From contig JAITYX010000004.1 in NCBI GenBank assembly GCA_021018815.1, forward strand, positions 12,244,001-12,308,000: a DNA stretch of 64,000 bases. Reading direction: 5' to 3'. The notes beneath the pieces were generated by a model. It ran no database searches and had not been told where the DNA came from. It worked only from the letters and a program-made list of their open reading frames with translations. This DNA comes from Talinum fruticosum (lineage: Eukaryota > Streptophyta > Magnoliopsida > Caryophyllales > Talinaceae). The position numbers were made by a program, and so were the translations under genes. This document shows positions 51,748-62,540 of the stretch, in pieces (position 1 is the first letter of the stretch; the number at the start of each line of letters is the position of its first letter).

Positions 51748-53995
51748 TTAACGACCATAAATTATACTTCCAGTAGCGTCACTAAAAGTAGTAAGATCGT
51801 ATGATCCCTCTATTTGACTGGTACTGTTGTTTGTGTTTCTGCTCATGGCTCTTGTTATGAACTCTTCTACTGACATTGTCCCTTCAAGCACTCGGGCAAC
51901 CTTGTATCATTATTGAACATAAACCGGTTAATTCGGTGCCATATCTTACTAACCAGACGACAAAATTAAGACTTAATACGGAAAAATTGTATACCTCTAG
52001 CATTTTTGGCCGATACTTAGGCTCATCGTCAACACAAGCGACAGCACATGCCACCATGCGTAGCATCTCATCACGGTTGTATGCATTATTCAGCGTTGGA
52101 TCTACAATTTCATCATAGACGTCGTCTCTTAATGCATGCTGGAACAATAGCTTCCTTCTACAAAAATGATTTGGCTACAATGTTTTCGCAAACGCACGTA
52201 TGAATGTGTTATTTTCACAGGTTCAGAGGAAATTGTTCTCTACTATTTCATGATGCATGGTGTAAGCAAACTTGTAAGTTTAACAAAGGAAAAGATAAGA
52301 AAAAGCTAACCTCGTCCATAGAAACAGGTTTTTTCCAGAGATTAACTCGGAAAGAACAACCCCAAACGAATAAACATCTGATTTTTCTGTTATTCTACCA
52401 GTTATCATATAGTCTGGCGCTAAATATCTGCCAAAAAGATGTGCAAATTTGCAATAATAACAAAAGGTTAGATAGCTTTAAATATGCTAGTACCAGTATG
52501 TTGAAAGGAAGACAATGAGACCTCGGTCGATCAAGAAAAATGGGAAGACAATGAAGTCTTACACTCAATGGATCCTTCCCCGGAAAAACTAGGGGCTCTT
52601 ACCCAATAGTTCCAGCTACCATGGTGGTCAGATGAGTATCAGCATCAGGGATAAGCTTTGCCAATCCAAAATCAGAAACCTGCAGACCACAAAAGAAATG
52701 TGCATATATAGAGATCCCTTCAAAGGAAATGTGCATATATAGAGATCCCTTCAAAGGAAATGTGCATTATTATTAGGGTTATGGGGTACTTGGGGGAGGT
52801 GGGAGGGGAGACCTTAGCCCTGAAGTTGGAATCAAGAAGAATGTTTGTGGGTTTTATATCTCTATGAATGACCCTGGGTTCACCTGCAAATGAAGAAATT
52901 TGGAAGCGGTTAAATCTTACTCATTAAAATCGCCACACAAATATCATTATGTAGGAGTTTAAAAGTTAAGACTGTCGTGAAATATCAACGGAAAAATCCA
53001 CAGGAAAAAATTAAGGGATATATCGATGGACCAATGTGGCACTTCTTTTTTAAAAAAAGTCAGTTATTAAATTTCATGTCTGAATACCTCAAAATACGCC
53101 AACATAACTGACAATCGATAAAAATATAAACTAGAACATGCATAAAGATGAGACTCACAGTCCTCGTGCAAATAGGCCAATCCACTCGCTGCTCCCTTTG
53201 CAATTTGCATTCTGGTTGCCCAGTCCATGGTTGGTACTTCACTTCCTGCATCGTTTTCCTTGAGATGGTTTATTAAGGTGCCAGAAGGTTTTTTTTGTTT
53301 TTTTTTTGAGGTGCGCTATCAGAAGGTTAAATTTTAATCAATGCATGTGTGAGCTGCTCATGAGTAGAAGAGACATGTATGATCTTACCATGTAAATGAA
53401 AACCCAGAGTGTTATTATCCATGTATTCATAAACAAGTAACCTCTTATCTCCTTTGATGCAGAAACCAAGCAAGGAAACAAGATGCCTGTGACGAATACG
53501 ACTGATAATCGCAATTTCCAATTGAAACTCACGTGCTGCTTGACTAATGAATTTGGACTCTAATTGCTTCACTGCAACAAGTTTCCCATCGAGTAGTACT
53601 CCTTTATAAACCCGTCCAGACCCACCTTCTCCTATGAGGTTTCTTTTGGAAAATTCATCAGTAGCCTTTGCTAATTCTTTATATTTGAAACGCATACAAT
53701 TTGAGATTGCAAGGTGGTCGGGACCGTTCCCCTGATCTCGTACATAAAATGCACCAGCAGCTGGTTCAAGAAACTTCCAGAAATTTTTTCTTTTTCTCAT
53801 GTTGTTGACCCATACTAAAGGGTGATTTGATGGAGCGTTAGTAGTAGAGCTGTATCCCCTTTCTTGTACATGAATTTCAGCAGCAGCTGGTATCCTGCTT
53901 ACGCTGATAATTTGGTTACTGCTGCTTATTTCTCTGCTCATCACTCTTGTTTTCAGCTCTTCTACTGATGTTGTACCTCCAAGTACTCGGACAAC
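51748..53995 (-). CDS. tandem PERK-kinase gene, third kinase domain (K3)
   Basis: Exons on the minus strand: 53995-53389, 53245-53159, 52883-52813, 52679-52603, 52427-52311, 52157-51995, 51900-51748. The first exon starts with the C-tail of the previous kinase ([14 protein letters not shown]), continues in the same frame through a 110-residue linker and becomes a new N-lobe ([23 protein letters not shown]). Catalytic parts: GEGGSG (Ser for the usual Phe), [20 protein letters not shown] in place of APE. A 4-nt shortening of exon 5 is exactly compensated by one extra nucleotide at the start of exon 6, so the frame is kept, which speaks for selection. The last exon encodes [14 protein letters not shown] and then runs into the CACTA-like terminus, where TAA at 51750-51748 stops it. 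No own start codon or signal peptide: it is read as part of the upstream unit. Confidence 0.82.
52695..52766. repeat. 31-bp tandem duplication in a K3 intron
   Basis: Two perfect copies (52695-52725, 52726-52756) and the start of a third, close to the acceptor of the DFG exon but outside it. Confidence 0.9.
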
Positions 53996-54233
53996 CTTGT
54001 CCCATTTATTGTGCATAAATGTTATTAAAATAATATCGATTTAGAAAAAAGCTCCAGAGATTAATATGTAATACTCCAAGCTAACTGACAATATGGTCCC
54101 ATACAGTTTATCTACTGATAGTCTAAAATAATATCATAAAGATAACATTACTTGAAAATAAAAACCTGGTTAGTTGGTGTCATATCTTATTGATCCAAAG
54201 GCAGATTTAAAATGAATCAAGATATATTCATAC

Positions 54234-56661
54234 CTCTAGCATTTTTGGCCTATAATCAGGGGCATGGTCAATACAAGCACCAGCGCATACTACCATGCGT
54301 AGCATCTCATCATGTTTGTATGCATTGGCCAGCTTTGGATCTACAATTTCATCGTAGATGTCATCTCTCAGTGCTTGAAACAACAACGGCTTTGCCTACA
54401 ATGTTTTCACAAAGGCACGTATCAAATATTTGTCATTTCACTTGTTCATAGGAAATAAAGCAATAAGCATCCTTTTAAGAACCCCCTGAGGGCCGCAAAA
54501 AATGCTCACCAAATGGACAAAGTTGATAGGCTTTCGCCCAGAGATTAACTCCAGAAGCACAACCCCAAATGAATAAACATCCGATTTCTCTGTTAATCTC
54601 CCATTGAATCCGTACTCTGGGGCTACATACCTGCAAAAGAGACATTCGTGCAATATGCAACAAATACAAAAGGTTAGGTACCATGAAATCTTTCTGTTTT
54701 TTTGTTTTTTAAGTGGCGTTTTTCGGATGGGGTTAATAGAAGACTGATGAAAGGGAAAAATAAGGTCTTTGGCCTTTATAGCATCACCATGTACTGTCTT
54801 GGTTGTTGTTCTCAATGGATTAAAAATAAAGGGAATAAGGTGCTCATCATCCCCTCGGGAACAAAAAGGCTGTTACATACCCTGGGGTCCCTATTACTCG
54901 TGTGGTCACATGAGTATCAGCGTCCAGGAAATTCTTTGCAATCCCAAAATCTGAAACCTACAAAATCACAAGGATAGCCGTATCATATATGTAAAGCATA
55001 ACAAGAACTGTCAGTTGAACAAACCACCTCGCTCTTGATAGAAATTGAAAAAGCAAATAATGATGATTAATTAATTACATCTCATCAGAAGATTTCCAAT
55101 CTAGGTTGGTCTTAGTGATACAGCTTAACATTCCTTAAGGTATTATACAACCTCACAAGAAATTTTAAACAATGTTTACATTTTCATAATATTTGTACCA
55201 TTTTCACCTTTGTATGAAAAACCCTAAATTTCAGACATGGTGGTGAATCATTCATCTTTATGCTTATGCAAGCACTAGTAATTTGGACTCCGAAATTATT
55301 TCATACAAAGGTGAAGGGGAGTCAAAAGATTTAGAAAATGTAAGGGTTTTGGAATTAGTTGAATGATCTCTTAGAGACTATATGTGTCAATCTCTCTCTC
55401 TGTGTCAATCTCTCTCTCTCTGTCTTGTTTAATAAAACTTCATTAAAACAGACAAAAATGAACAAATCAAATCGCGAAGAAAATGGACACCAAAAATGGA
55501 TCGATCCATTCGAACCAGAAGCACATTAGTTAGGATTTTAGGGTGTTGAGGTGGGGGACCTTAGCCCTGAAGTTGGAATCAAGAAGAATGTTTGCGGATT
55601 TTATATCTCTGTGAATGATCCTTGGTTCACCTGCAATGAAGAAATTTGGAAGTGGTTAAAACTTGAAGAAAGTAAGAGATTAAATTTCATGATTGAATAT
55701 TCATCTCCAAACTCAGAATTATGTAGGTTGTAAGGTGGAATACTTAGGCAATGTAGAGAGGAGGAGGATGCAGATTCAAGGAGACTGATCAATAAGAGTC
55801 ACTGTATTAATTGCCTAACAAGTAAGCATTCCCTCATTTTGAAAACCTAAATTTACGTCTAACACTCTCAGTAGTTCATGCTTAGTTACAAAATTTGCAT
55901 TCTGGTTGAGACGGTTACACACTCAGAGAGAGATAGAATCTGCATTCTTCCTTATACTTTAAAGAAAAGACTCACAGTCCTCGTGCAAATAGGCCAATCC
56001 ATTTGCTGCTCCTTTTGCAATTTGCATTCTGGTTGTCCAATCCATGGTTGCTACTTCACTTCCTGCATATTGCAGTTACCTTACCTTAAATTGTGACTGA
56101 TGATACATAGTACAGGATATGCTATACCAAAGATCTTGGTTTACATTTATCATTGAGACAGTCCCTAATCAATAACAGGGATATTATTATGTATCATCCC
56201 AGCAGAGAAGATATGATCTTACCATGTAAATGAAAAGCGAGAGAGTTATTCTCCATGTAGTCATAAACAAGCAACCTCTTATCTCCATCAATGCAGAAAC
56301 CAACCAAGGAAACAAGATGCCTGTGATGAACGCGGCTGATAATCTCAATTTCTGACTGAAATTCTTGCTCTCCATGATCAGTTTGACGTTTTAGTTGCTT
56401 CACTGCAACAAGTTTTCCATTGACAAGTACTCCTCTGTGAACGGGTCCAAACCCACCTTCTCCTAGGAGGTTTCTTTGGGAAAAGTCATCAGTAGCCTTT
56501 GCTAATTCTTCATATGTGAAAGGCGCAGAATTCGAGATCGGCAGCTGCTTGTTACCGCACCCCTGATCTTGTGCATGAGATCTGAAAGTGCTTGCTCCTC
56601 TGCTCATCACTCTGGCTTTCAGCTCTTCCACTGACATAGTACCTTCGAGCACTCGAGCAAC
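54234..56661 (-). CDS. tandem PERK-kinase gene, second kinase domain (K2)
   Basis: Exons: 56661-56223, 56062-55976, 55630-55560, 54957-54881, 54630-54510, 54395-54234. All phases agree. The first exon starts with the C-tail of K1 ([20 protein letters not shown]) and runs in frame through a linker of only about 30 residues into [46 protein letters not shown] and APE are all intact, so K2 should be catalytically able. K2 is clearly closest to K1 ([15 protein letters not shown] shared). Its last exon ends in phase 0 and splices to the first exon of K3. Nothing between K1 and K2 looks like a promoter, signal peptide or transmembrane segment, which argues that K2 is not an independent receptor gene. 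Confidence 0.84.
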
Positions 56662-56838
56662 CTTTTATTATTATTGTACATAACAAGGTAGTCAGAGTAG
56701 CACTAGCTGTCTCATAAAGCCTATTTAAGGCGCGTAGTAAAAAAAAAAAGTCAGTAAAGTTAAAATTTATTTATTGACAAAAAACTGGTTATTTTGGTGT
56801 CATATTTTACAAATTCAAATGCAAAATTAACTGGTGCA

Positions 56839-56855
56839 TATATATATATATATAT
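56839..56855. repeat. (TA)n microsatellite before the K2 linker exon
   Basis: Seventeen bases of TA repeats followed by CTCACACACGCAC, just downstream (minus strand) of the donor of the frame-broken K1 exon. Confidence 0.85.
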
Positions 56856-56878
56856 ACTCACACACGCACTCTCTATAC

Positions 56879-59800
56879 CTCTAGCATTTTTGGCCTATAT
56901 TCAGGCGCATGGTCGACACAAGCAAGAGCACATACTACCATGCTTAGCATTTCATCATGATTGTATGGATTGGACAGCTTTGGATCTACAACTTCATCGT
57001 AGATTTCATCTCTTAATGCTCGAAAAACGGCTTCAACTGCAATGTTTCACCAAGGGTTATCCAAATATTTGTTATTTTAACTAGTGCAATAGGAAATTGT
57101 ACTGTAATATTTCTTGATAGCGTACACAAGTTTGTAATTGCAATAAATAAGATACCAATTAATCCCTCTTCTAATGTCCAGATACTTTGACCTTCTTTTG
57201 TGGTTCAGTAAGTAGTTGCTGTCGAATTCTTTTTTTTTTTTTCTCCCTTGGATGAGGGTGAAAGAAGACCATGCCATTTGAATGAGATCTGGGTAACCAT
57301 AAGGTTACGATATCGAGAAATCAATATAGATTGATGTAAAATCAAAGGTCTAAAACAAGCATCCAAGATAAATAAGCTGGAGTTGGCTAATCAAAGCCCA
57401 AATCAATTTTCAGAGTCACAATCTCTCAGGAATTTATTTGATCTTCCTGTTGAGACTGGTCTACAGGGATTCAATCACAAGCAGGACAATGTGAAAGAAA
57501 GCAAGAGGGAGAGGGAAAAAGGTAAAAGTTCAACAAGGACTACTAAAGTGGTTTGTAATGCCATTGACGACCCAGCAATGACTGACTGCCTCTCAAGCTT
57601 GGGAAGTAAGTAAAAAAAAGCTGTCCTTGCAGTGTTTGGTGATGAGAGAAAAGTCTTAAAGCGTGTTGAAGAGAACATTAGAATTGATACGCATAATCAG
57701 AAGCGAGGTGAGGCACGGGCTTATTGACGGCAATGAAGATCACTTGAATTAGAAGTGATTGCCTCAACCAGAAGCAAGGTGAGGCAGAAGTTTCGATGAC
57801 ATTGAAAGATGTTTTTGTTTGGACTTTTATTAGGGGTTAGGGGGCTTATCAAAAGGGAACGTCCATAAGGAGACTCAACGATGCGAGTTTTGATTCTAAT
57901 GTGAAATGGGTTTAAGTGACAGGGAAGGTCCTGGTGGATCATCCTTTTGTGACTTTTGCTTGAGTTTTGCTTATAAGCTTTGAAAAATGGAGAGGGGGGT
58001 TTAGGTGTGTTGAAAAAAAAGAGCTCACCCAATGGACTAAGTTGTGAGGCTTTTGTCCAGATATTAGCTCAAGAAGCACAACCCCAAATGAATAAACATC
58101 CGATTTCTCTGTTAATCTCCCATTTGATCCGTATTCTGGTGCTAAGTATCTGCCAAAGAGAAATTCGTGCAAATTTGCAATAAAACAGGAAAGATTAGAC
58201 GGGATGAATTTTTAAAGTATTTTTTCTTTTTTTTTTTTGGGGGGAGGGTGGAGGGTTTTGGTGTGTGGGGGTAATACTTATATTATGCGCTTAGGTCTAT
58301 GAACCCGATGATATGATATAATTTGGGGAGATAATCTAATTTTTTTGAAAAGGAAACCACAAAAATAGAGCGTACGTTTACAAAATTAAAACAAATCACC
58401 ATATATAGTGATTTGGGTCTATATATGGACTCGGATTTATGGTATAATTTATAGCCGAGGGTATGGGATTAATAAGAGAGTGTAGTTGAAGGGAAGAAAT
58501 GAGGTATTTGGCCTTTACAGCATGCACTCTCTTAGGTTTTTCTCAATGGACTAAAAATAAAGAGAAGAAAATCAAGTCTTATCTTCAACATCCCCTCAAA
58601 CAGAAAGAGTTTTGCTTACCCCAAGGTTCCCACTACTCGGGTTGCCATATGAGTATCAACGTCCATGATACACTTTGCAAGCCCAAAATCTGAAACCTAC
58701 AGAATTACAAAGATAACTATTTAACATTCTTTTACAGTATTTGGCAGATATATAAAAGAAATTTCAAATTAGATTTATAGCCTTTACATTAATTAATGCA
58801 TTTTCTGTTGTGAAGGGTTCTTTATGCTTACTCTTTTTTTTTGGGGGGAGGGGGTGGGGGTGGGGAGACCTTAGCCCTGAAGTTGGAATCAAGAAGAATG
58901 TTTGCGGATTTTATATCTCTGTGAATGATCCTGGGTTCACCTGGAATTGAAGAAATGTGGAAAAAGTTAAAAATGATTTATGTGTTTTTGATCATTAAAT
59001 CACCACACAAACATCATTAGATGGGAGGCAAAAGGTTAACAATAATTAAACACTACAAGAATGTCGTCAAATTCCAATGGAAAAACTTTGAACAAATTGA
59101 CACAAAGATCCCTCAGGCATGGCCACTAAATAAAAAGGGTAATTAGTACCCTGAGGTATGGATTTCTTGATCAGCCATTGACCGTGATAGTACAGTGACA
59201 CAAAGAATGTTCGCCTCTTGGTCCCTGATGGTGCGGGATCAAGTTGTAATTGCACGAGTTGACATGTTTGACCGGAAGTAGCTTGGAGCACATGGACGAG
59301 ATGTTGTGTTGTTGGGAGTCAAATATTAGGCACCACGGAGCAATCGCTGACATCTAACTGAACATCTGTAGGTTGAGATATAGAGGTAGACACATGAGAT
59401 AAGAAAGGACTAGAGATAGGATCAGCAAGTGAGGATGTGGAATAAGAGGAGATGATGATAGGGCCGAAAGTAAGAGGGCAGGAGGAATATGACACCTTGG
59501 CAGCATAATCAAGAAGAGAGATGTATGGAGAGAAAGAGAAAGAGCAGAAGAATGAGCACAATAGGTTATGCAGAGGAGGATGTGGCACTAGCAAGAATTG
59601 GACAAGGAAACACCGATTCATCAAAAACATGTCTGACAATAGGCAGACGTTGGTTGGAGGACAGTAGCAGAGTTAACCTTTGATTTTAATGGAGATAACT
59701 TTGATATCTCGAAGAGATCTGCTCTAATTGCTCTTTGGCAAGGAACAAATTAGGATTTATTCATGGTTCGTGTGCTATGGCTGCATCTACTGATCCTATT

Positions 59801-61859
59801 TCTCTTTTTGGAGATGATGATATGGTGAAATCTTGATTGTTGCATTCACTCGTTGAGAGCCTTGTACATAGTGTTCATCACTGCAACAGAGCTAAAGAGA
59901 TGTGGAAATACCTAAATGAAAGGTTTGGTCAACCTAACCAAGCAAAATTGTTCCAGATTTGAAGGGATCTGAGCAATCTAACTCAAGGAGATCATGATAT
60001 TGCAACTTATTTCTCACAAGCTCGAAGGTTTTGGAATTAATTTAACAACTTGAATGCAGTTCCTCAATGCTCCTGCAGGAAATTCACTTGCAATCAAAGG
60101 CAGCAATTCAGAAGTATGAGGAAGAGCAAAGATTAAATGGGTCTCAATGACAGTTACGCTGCTATCAGTGGCAATATCTTGATGATTTCTCCTCAGTCAA
60201 ATTTGGGACAAATATACTATATGCTAATACTATGATGCTGGAAGTTCTAGGCAAAATTGGTGATTTAAAGTTACAAGGCAACATGGTTTTAAGACATATT
60301 TTGCTAGTGCCATTTTTCATATTTAATCTCCTTTCCATCAAGAAGTTGACTGAGCAGCTGAAATGTTTTGTGGTATTTACTGCGGATTATTGTATAATGC
60401 AGGGCTATCCTATGAGAAGCCCGTGGCAGTTGGTAAAGTAGCTTATAGTCTCTACATTTTGGACAAAGCTTTGCTACATGATTTGAGTATTAATCCTCTA
60501 GATTCAAGAGCCAAGCTCTTCTTTTGTAATTCTTCCGTGCTTCATCTCAGCCTGCAGAACAGTATTATTTTGCTTGTAACGTCGGTCTAACCACGATACA
60601 GTCAACTTTTCCCTTTATTTTTATTAGAATCTTTTATTTAAATGAGAGGCCATCGATGATATGTTGATTTATTACTGAGGGACTAACATTCATCGATAGG
60701 TATCGACATAATCCGTTGACATTTTCAAATTCACGTGTCAAATGTCAACAGAGCAATTTCTGTTTATATTTCACAATTTTTCCGCCAATATCAGATTTCA
60801 TCCTTGATTCTTGTAATGAAATTTCCCGAATACTTAAATATGCCACAAGATGCATAAAGAGTAGACTCACAGTCCTCGTGCAAATAGGCCAATCCATTTG
60901 CTGCGCCTTTTGCTATTTGCATTCTGGTTTCCCAATCCAAGCTTGGTTCTTCACTTCCTGCATTGTATATTACAATTACCTCAGTTTGTGATTGATTATG
61001 ATACATAGGACATAATGCGATGTCTTTTCATGAGCAGAAGAGATATGATCTTACCATGTAAATGAAAAGCGAGAGAGTTATTCTGCATGTATTCATAAAC
61101 AAGCAACCTCTTATCACCATCAACACAGAAACCAACCAAGGAAACAAGATGCTTGTGATGAATGCGGCTTATAATCTCAATTTCCGACTGAAACTCTTGC
61201 TCCCCTTGATCAGTTTGACGTTTAAGTTGCTTCACTGCTACAAGTTTCCCATTGAAAAGTACTCCTTTGTGAACCGGTCCAAACGCACCTTCTCCTAGGA
61301 GGTTTCTTTGGGAAAAATTATGGGTAGCCTTTGCTAATTTTTCATATGTGAAAGACGTACAATTCGAGCCCAAGGACTTTGTCCGTGTAGCATTTGAAGA
61401 TGACATGGTACGGCTGTTTGAATTTGTATATACTCTCCGTCGCCGAGAAGGCAAAGGAGATGGTACCGTTGTTTTGCTAGTGTCACCTAGCATTGGTTCG
61501 GAGAGAGAAAATGTCAGCGGACTATGACTGTGATCAGAGTAGTCATCTAATTGCATCGTGGCCCATCTTGATTTCAACATATTTATACACATTGTGAATT
61601 CACTCAAATTTATACAGATTCCTATAGATTTGTACAAATTTTAAATCCCCTACTCGGGTTTCATAAGAGGATTAAACCCCATCTTCTAAAGATTTGTAAC
61701 AGAGTGTAATTGAATTAACCAATGAATCAAATAAGCTCTAAATTGGCATGCAAGTAAACAAAAAGAAAACTGCGTACCTGTTACGGAACTACTGGTGGTG
61801 ACATGATGTCTCTGAAGAAAGAAAAGTAAGATCAAGCCCACAGCCACTATGAAAATCAT
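56879..61859 (-). CDS. tandem PERK-kinase gene, transmembrane start and first kinase (K1)
   Basis: Exons: 61859-61778 (start uncertain), 61621-61055, 60957-60871, 58940-58870, 58696-58620, 58149-58029, 57036-56879. The first exon encodes a membrane anchor ([17 protein letters not shown]); the frame is open further upstream (CSDGNFTSTCCGSASRR) but has no ATG before a stop, so there is essentially no ectodomain. Kinase features [26 protein letters not shown] are intact. The exon at 57036-56879 is 158 nt instead of 162: a net loss of four bases near 57020 shifts the frame to a stop (predicted protein about 342 aa). Because the exon before it ends in phase 0 and the first K2 exon starts in phase 0, skipping this exon would restore the frame and give about 1,078 aa with all three kinases. 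A 1.9-kb intron holds a dead copia piece. Confidence 0.8.
59690..60590 (+). pseudogene. decayed copia gag/protease fragment in a K1 intron
   Basis: Plus-strand pieces resemble copia gag (a block like [16 protein letters not shown] near 59890-59940) and the segment after the protease ([16 protein letters not shown] near 60305-60350). Many stops. Located inside the intron between K1 exons 60871 and 58940, opposite in strand to the host gene. Confidence 0.6.
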
Positions 61860-62540
61860 CCCCCAAAGATGCCTCCTAGAAGCAGAACCACAGCATGTGC
61901 TGGTGAAATTTCCATCTGAGCAACGAAGCCAAAGCTGGAGGGTCTCGAATTAGCCCAGAGGATTTGGGATCCTTCTAAATTCTAATGCTCTCTCTAGCTG
62001 ACTGCACCACCCCTCTCTAGCTCATTCAGAGAAACTTCCCTTCACCAGCTCATTCAGAACGACTTGACTTTGTCTGGGTACAAATTCTGAAAAGTCAAAG
62101 TCAACCAGAAGTCTACAATGTGATGAGTGTGGAGTAGTTAAAAACATAGTTAGGGGAAATACTTAAACGTACACACTTTTTTGAGACTAGGAAAGTATGG
62201 ATAATCATTGCAATACGACTCAAATATAATTTAAAGTTAATTTTAAAAAATTAGAATTAAGTACAAACTAAACTGATTTTAATGTGAAGTCAACACGAAT
62301 TGACTGTTTAATGTAAAAATATGTTATTTACAATTTTGAAATAAAACTAAAGAATTTTAAAAAGGGTGATTCTTCCATAGTTGAAAGAACTTTTAATTAT
62401 CATAATTAATTTGCTAATAGCCTTTGATTTCCTCCCAAATATCTCAACCGTCCATTCCATATAAAAGCAAGCCACTGTAGCAAGTTAAAGTTACCGGCAT
62501 TTATCATCTTTCCCCACTTATACAGCTCTCTCTCACACAC
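61860..62540 (-). promoter_or_regulatory. promoter region of the tandem-kinase gene with W-box cluster
   Basis: Three W-box cores (TTGAC) lie within 41 bp: minus strand at 62098-62094 and 62104-62100, plus strand at 62064-62068. This is 205-245 bp upstream of the predicted ATG. WRKY factors bind such clusters in defence-gene promoters. A C/T-rich patch (plus-strand CTCTCTCTAGC near 61990) lies between them and the gene. Confidence 0.4.

Larger units (their letters stand above)
49330..51778. mobile_element. CACTA-like non-autonomous element carrying gene fragments
   Basis: The left end starts CACTACCACAAAACTG and is followed by TAGCGACG-type subterminal motifs. The right 300 bp are filled with inverted GTCGTTA/AACGACGA motifs ending ...CCAGTAGCG, the reverse complement of CGCTACTGG (one base from CACTACTGG). 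Such termini and subterminal repeats are typical of plant CACTA transposons. No transposase is present. The 3-bp flanks (ACC and TCA) do not match, so one end may be misplaced or the target duplication lost. Confidence 0.5.

Noticed and set aside
57383..57613. Plus-strand ORF inside a K1 intron
   Set aside because: Low-complexity Lys/Glu/Ser content, no homology recognised, and opposite to the host gene.
51884..61637. Three separate minus-strand kinase genes
   Set aside because: K2 and K3 lack start, signal peptide, transmembrane exon and promoter, and their first exons begin with the C-tail of the previous kinase behind a conserved splice acceptor.
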